From Nitrosopumilus sp. K4 (GTDB taxonomy: Archaea; Thermoproteota; Nitrososphaeria; Nitrososphaerales; Nitrosopumilaceae): DNA of 64,000 nt. Location: assembly GCF_018128925.1 (NCBI RefSeq), contig NZ_CP067007.1, forward strand, positions 1,392,330-1,456,329, in the 5' to 3' direction. A program made the position numbers and the translations under genes. Positions 63,054 to 64,000 of the stretch are shown piece after piece (within the stretch, counting starts at the first letter, position 1; each line of letters begins with the position of its first letter). The notes under the pieces are model-generated. The model did no database searches, had not been told where the DNA came from, and saw nothing but the letters and a program-made list of their open reading frames with translations.

Positions 63054-64000
63054 ATGAATTATGAAGATGTAATGAAACTAGCACTTGAGCGTGGATTTTA
63101 CTTTCCAAGTTGTGAGGTATATGGTGATGCACAGGCTGGGTTTTGGGAATATGGTCCATCTGGTGTCAGTTTAAAAAATAAATTCTTAGAATTATGGCGA
63201 AGGGAGCTCATCAGGCGTGATGGGATGCTAGAGATTGATGGCTCTCAAATAATGTCAAAATCAGTATTTGAGGCATCAGGACATTTAGGAAACTTTGCTG
63301 ATCCTATCATAAAATGTACAAAATGCAAATCAACTTTTAGAGCAGACAAAACAATTGCCGATATTGCAAATATCGAAATTCCTGAAAGTGCTGATTTGAA
63401 TGAATTTGATGATGCCATATTACAAAATAACATCAAATGTCCAAAGTGTAAGGGAGGTTTTGAAAATACCAAAAATTTTAACATGATGTTTAGAGTTGGA
63501 ATTGGTCCTGAAGAAGAAGAGGCATATCTTAGGCCTGAGACATGTCAGTCAATCTTTGTAGATTTTCCAAGATTATTCAAAACCATGAGAGGAAAACTGC
63601 CATTGGGAATTGCCCAAGTTGGGAAGAGTTTTAGAAATGAAATTGCTCCAAGACAGAGTTTATTGCGATTAAGAGAGTTTTATCAGGCAGAGATTGAAGT
63701 TTTTTGCAATCCAAAGAATCTGGATGATGCTGAAAAGTTTGCAGAGGTTCAAGATACTATTATCAGGATTCAAACAGATGCAGAACCAGTTGCAATGACA
63801 TGCAAAAAAGCAGTTGAATCAGGTACTGTTCCTAACAAGTTTGTTGCATATTATCTGGGAATATTGACAGAGTTTTATGAAAAAACTGGAATTGATATTA
63901 CAAAAAGCAGATTTAGAAAACTAGGAGACAAAGAAAAGGCGTTTTATGCCGAGGTTGCATTTGATTTTGAAGTGGAAACCACTATTGGTTGGCTTGAGCT
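63054..64000 (+). CDS. glyS: Glycyl-tRNA synthetase, N-terminal part (runs off the window)
   Basis: From ATG 63054 the frame is open to the last base. It encodes an alpha2-type class II GlyRS: MKLALERGFYFPSCEVYG, AGFWEYGPSG, a zinc-like insertion with CTKCKS and CPKCKG, and the motif 2 region LRPETCQSIFVDF...VGKSFRNEIAPRQSLLRLREF. It charges tRNA-Gly, one copy of which is at 55335. The C-terminal anticodon-binding domain lies beyond the window. Confidence 0.95.
   Translation, partial: MNYEDVMKLALERGFYFPSCEVYGDAQAGFWEYGPSGVSLKNKFLELWRRELIRRDGMLEIDGSQIMSKSVFEASGHLGNFADPIIKCTKCKSTFRADKTIADIANIEIPESADLNEFDDAILQNNIKCPKCKGGFENTKNFNMMFRVGIGPEEEEAYLRPETCQSIFVDFPRLFKTMRGKLPLGIAQVGKSFRNEIAPRQSLLRLREFYQAEIEVFCNPKNLDDAEKFAEVQDTIIRIQTDAEPVAMTCKKAVESGTVPNKFVAYYLGILTEFYEKTGIDITKSRFRKLGDKEKAFYAEVAFDFEVETTIGWLE

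Overview
The window is 64 kb of AT-rich archaeal chromosome. The gene content points to an ammonia-oxidising thaumarchaeon (Nitrososphaerota), most likely close to Nitrosopumilus. Archaeal information-processing genes are present: pelota, GatD/GatE, Cdc48/VAT, aIF2 alpha and gamma, S6e, L2, Nop10, an Sm-like protein, PriS/PriL, a RadB-like ATPase and an archaeal SRP RNA. They sit beside a GrpE-DnaK-DnaJ set, a cobalamin operon, a bacterial-type MetK and a probable tetraether-lipid synthase. The genus is inferred from content; no amo or 16S gene is in the window. I see no phage, transposon, IS element or CRISPR array. Genes are densely packed and no gene-free stretch exceeds 300 bases.

Layout. 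1-660: end of heme o synthase and a small coiled-coil protein. 707-15079: surface-glycan region with sugar-nucleotide enzymes, a decoration set (methyltransferase, FemAB-like, NeuD-like, beta-propeller, PhyH-like), two glycosyltransferases, a flippase, a UDP-GlcNAc 2-epimerase family enzyme and AglB, which would transfer the finished glycan to protein. 15145-18360: Tes-like radical SAM enzyme divergent from TrmB- and DtxR-type regulators. 18361-24718: housekeeping genes, including pelota, CutA, a site-2 protease, a TtuA/Ncs6-type tRNA thiolase, SRP RNA, acylphosphatase and L2. 24824-30330: Cdc48, GatD-GatE, tRNA-Leu. 30403-34225: grpE-dnaK-dnaJ; DnaK has a perfect 24-bp repeat tail. 34261-38300: sugar-related proteins, tRNA-Gln and an ABC-2 exporter. 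38443-43345: RPA-like protein, Lhr-type helicase, a tiny membrane protein and a RadB-like ATPase. 43455-45746: LSm, MetK, an SDR protein. 45831-51354: cbiD-cbiG-cbiX-cbiC, then cbiA on the other strand, and cobO. 51395-54910: aIF2 alpha-Nop10, PEBP, and S6e-aIF2 gamma-PIN. 54985-59860: two zinc-ribbon microproteins, tRNA-Gly, a C39-like/TPR protein, a glutaminase and a UPF0182 membrane protein. 59945-64000: PriL-PriS, endonuclease IV and the start of glycyl-tRNA synthetase.

Transcription. Many first genes have a TATA-like box centred about 25-27 nt upstream of the start codon, so most transcripts look leaderless. I used this rule to choose starts (Tes, aIF2 alpha, RadB-like, the TPR protein, zinc ribbons) and to support short genes, including non-ATG starts. 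The most interesting items are the Tes locus with a shared palindrome, the DnaK tail repeat, the glycan-decoration genes, a CbiX whose N-terminal half has lost its histidines, and a 39-codon membrane protein with its own promoter overlapping the helicase gene.
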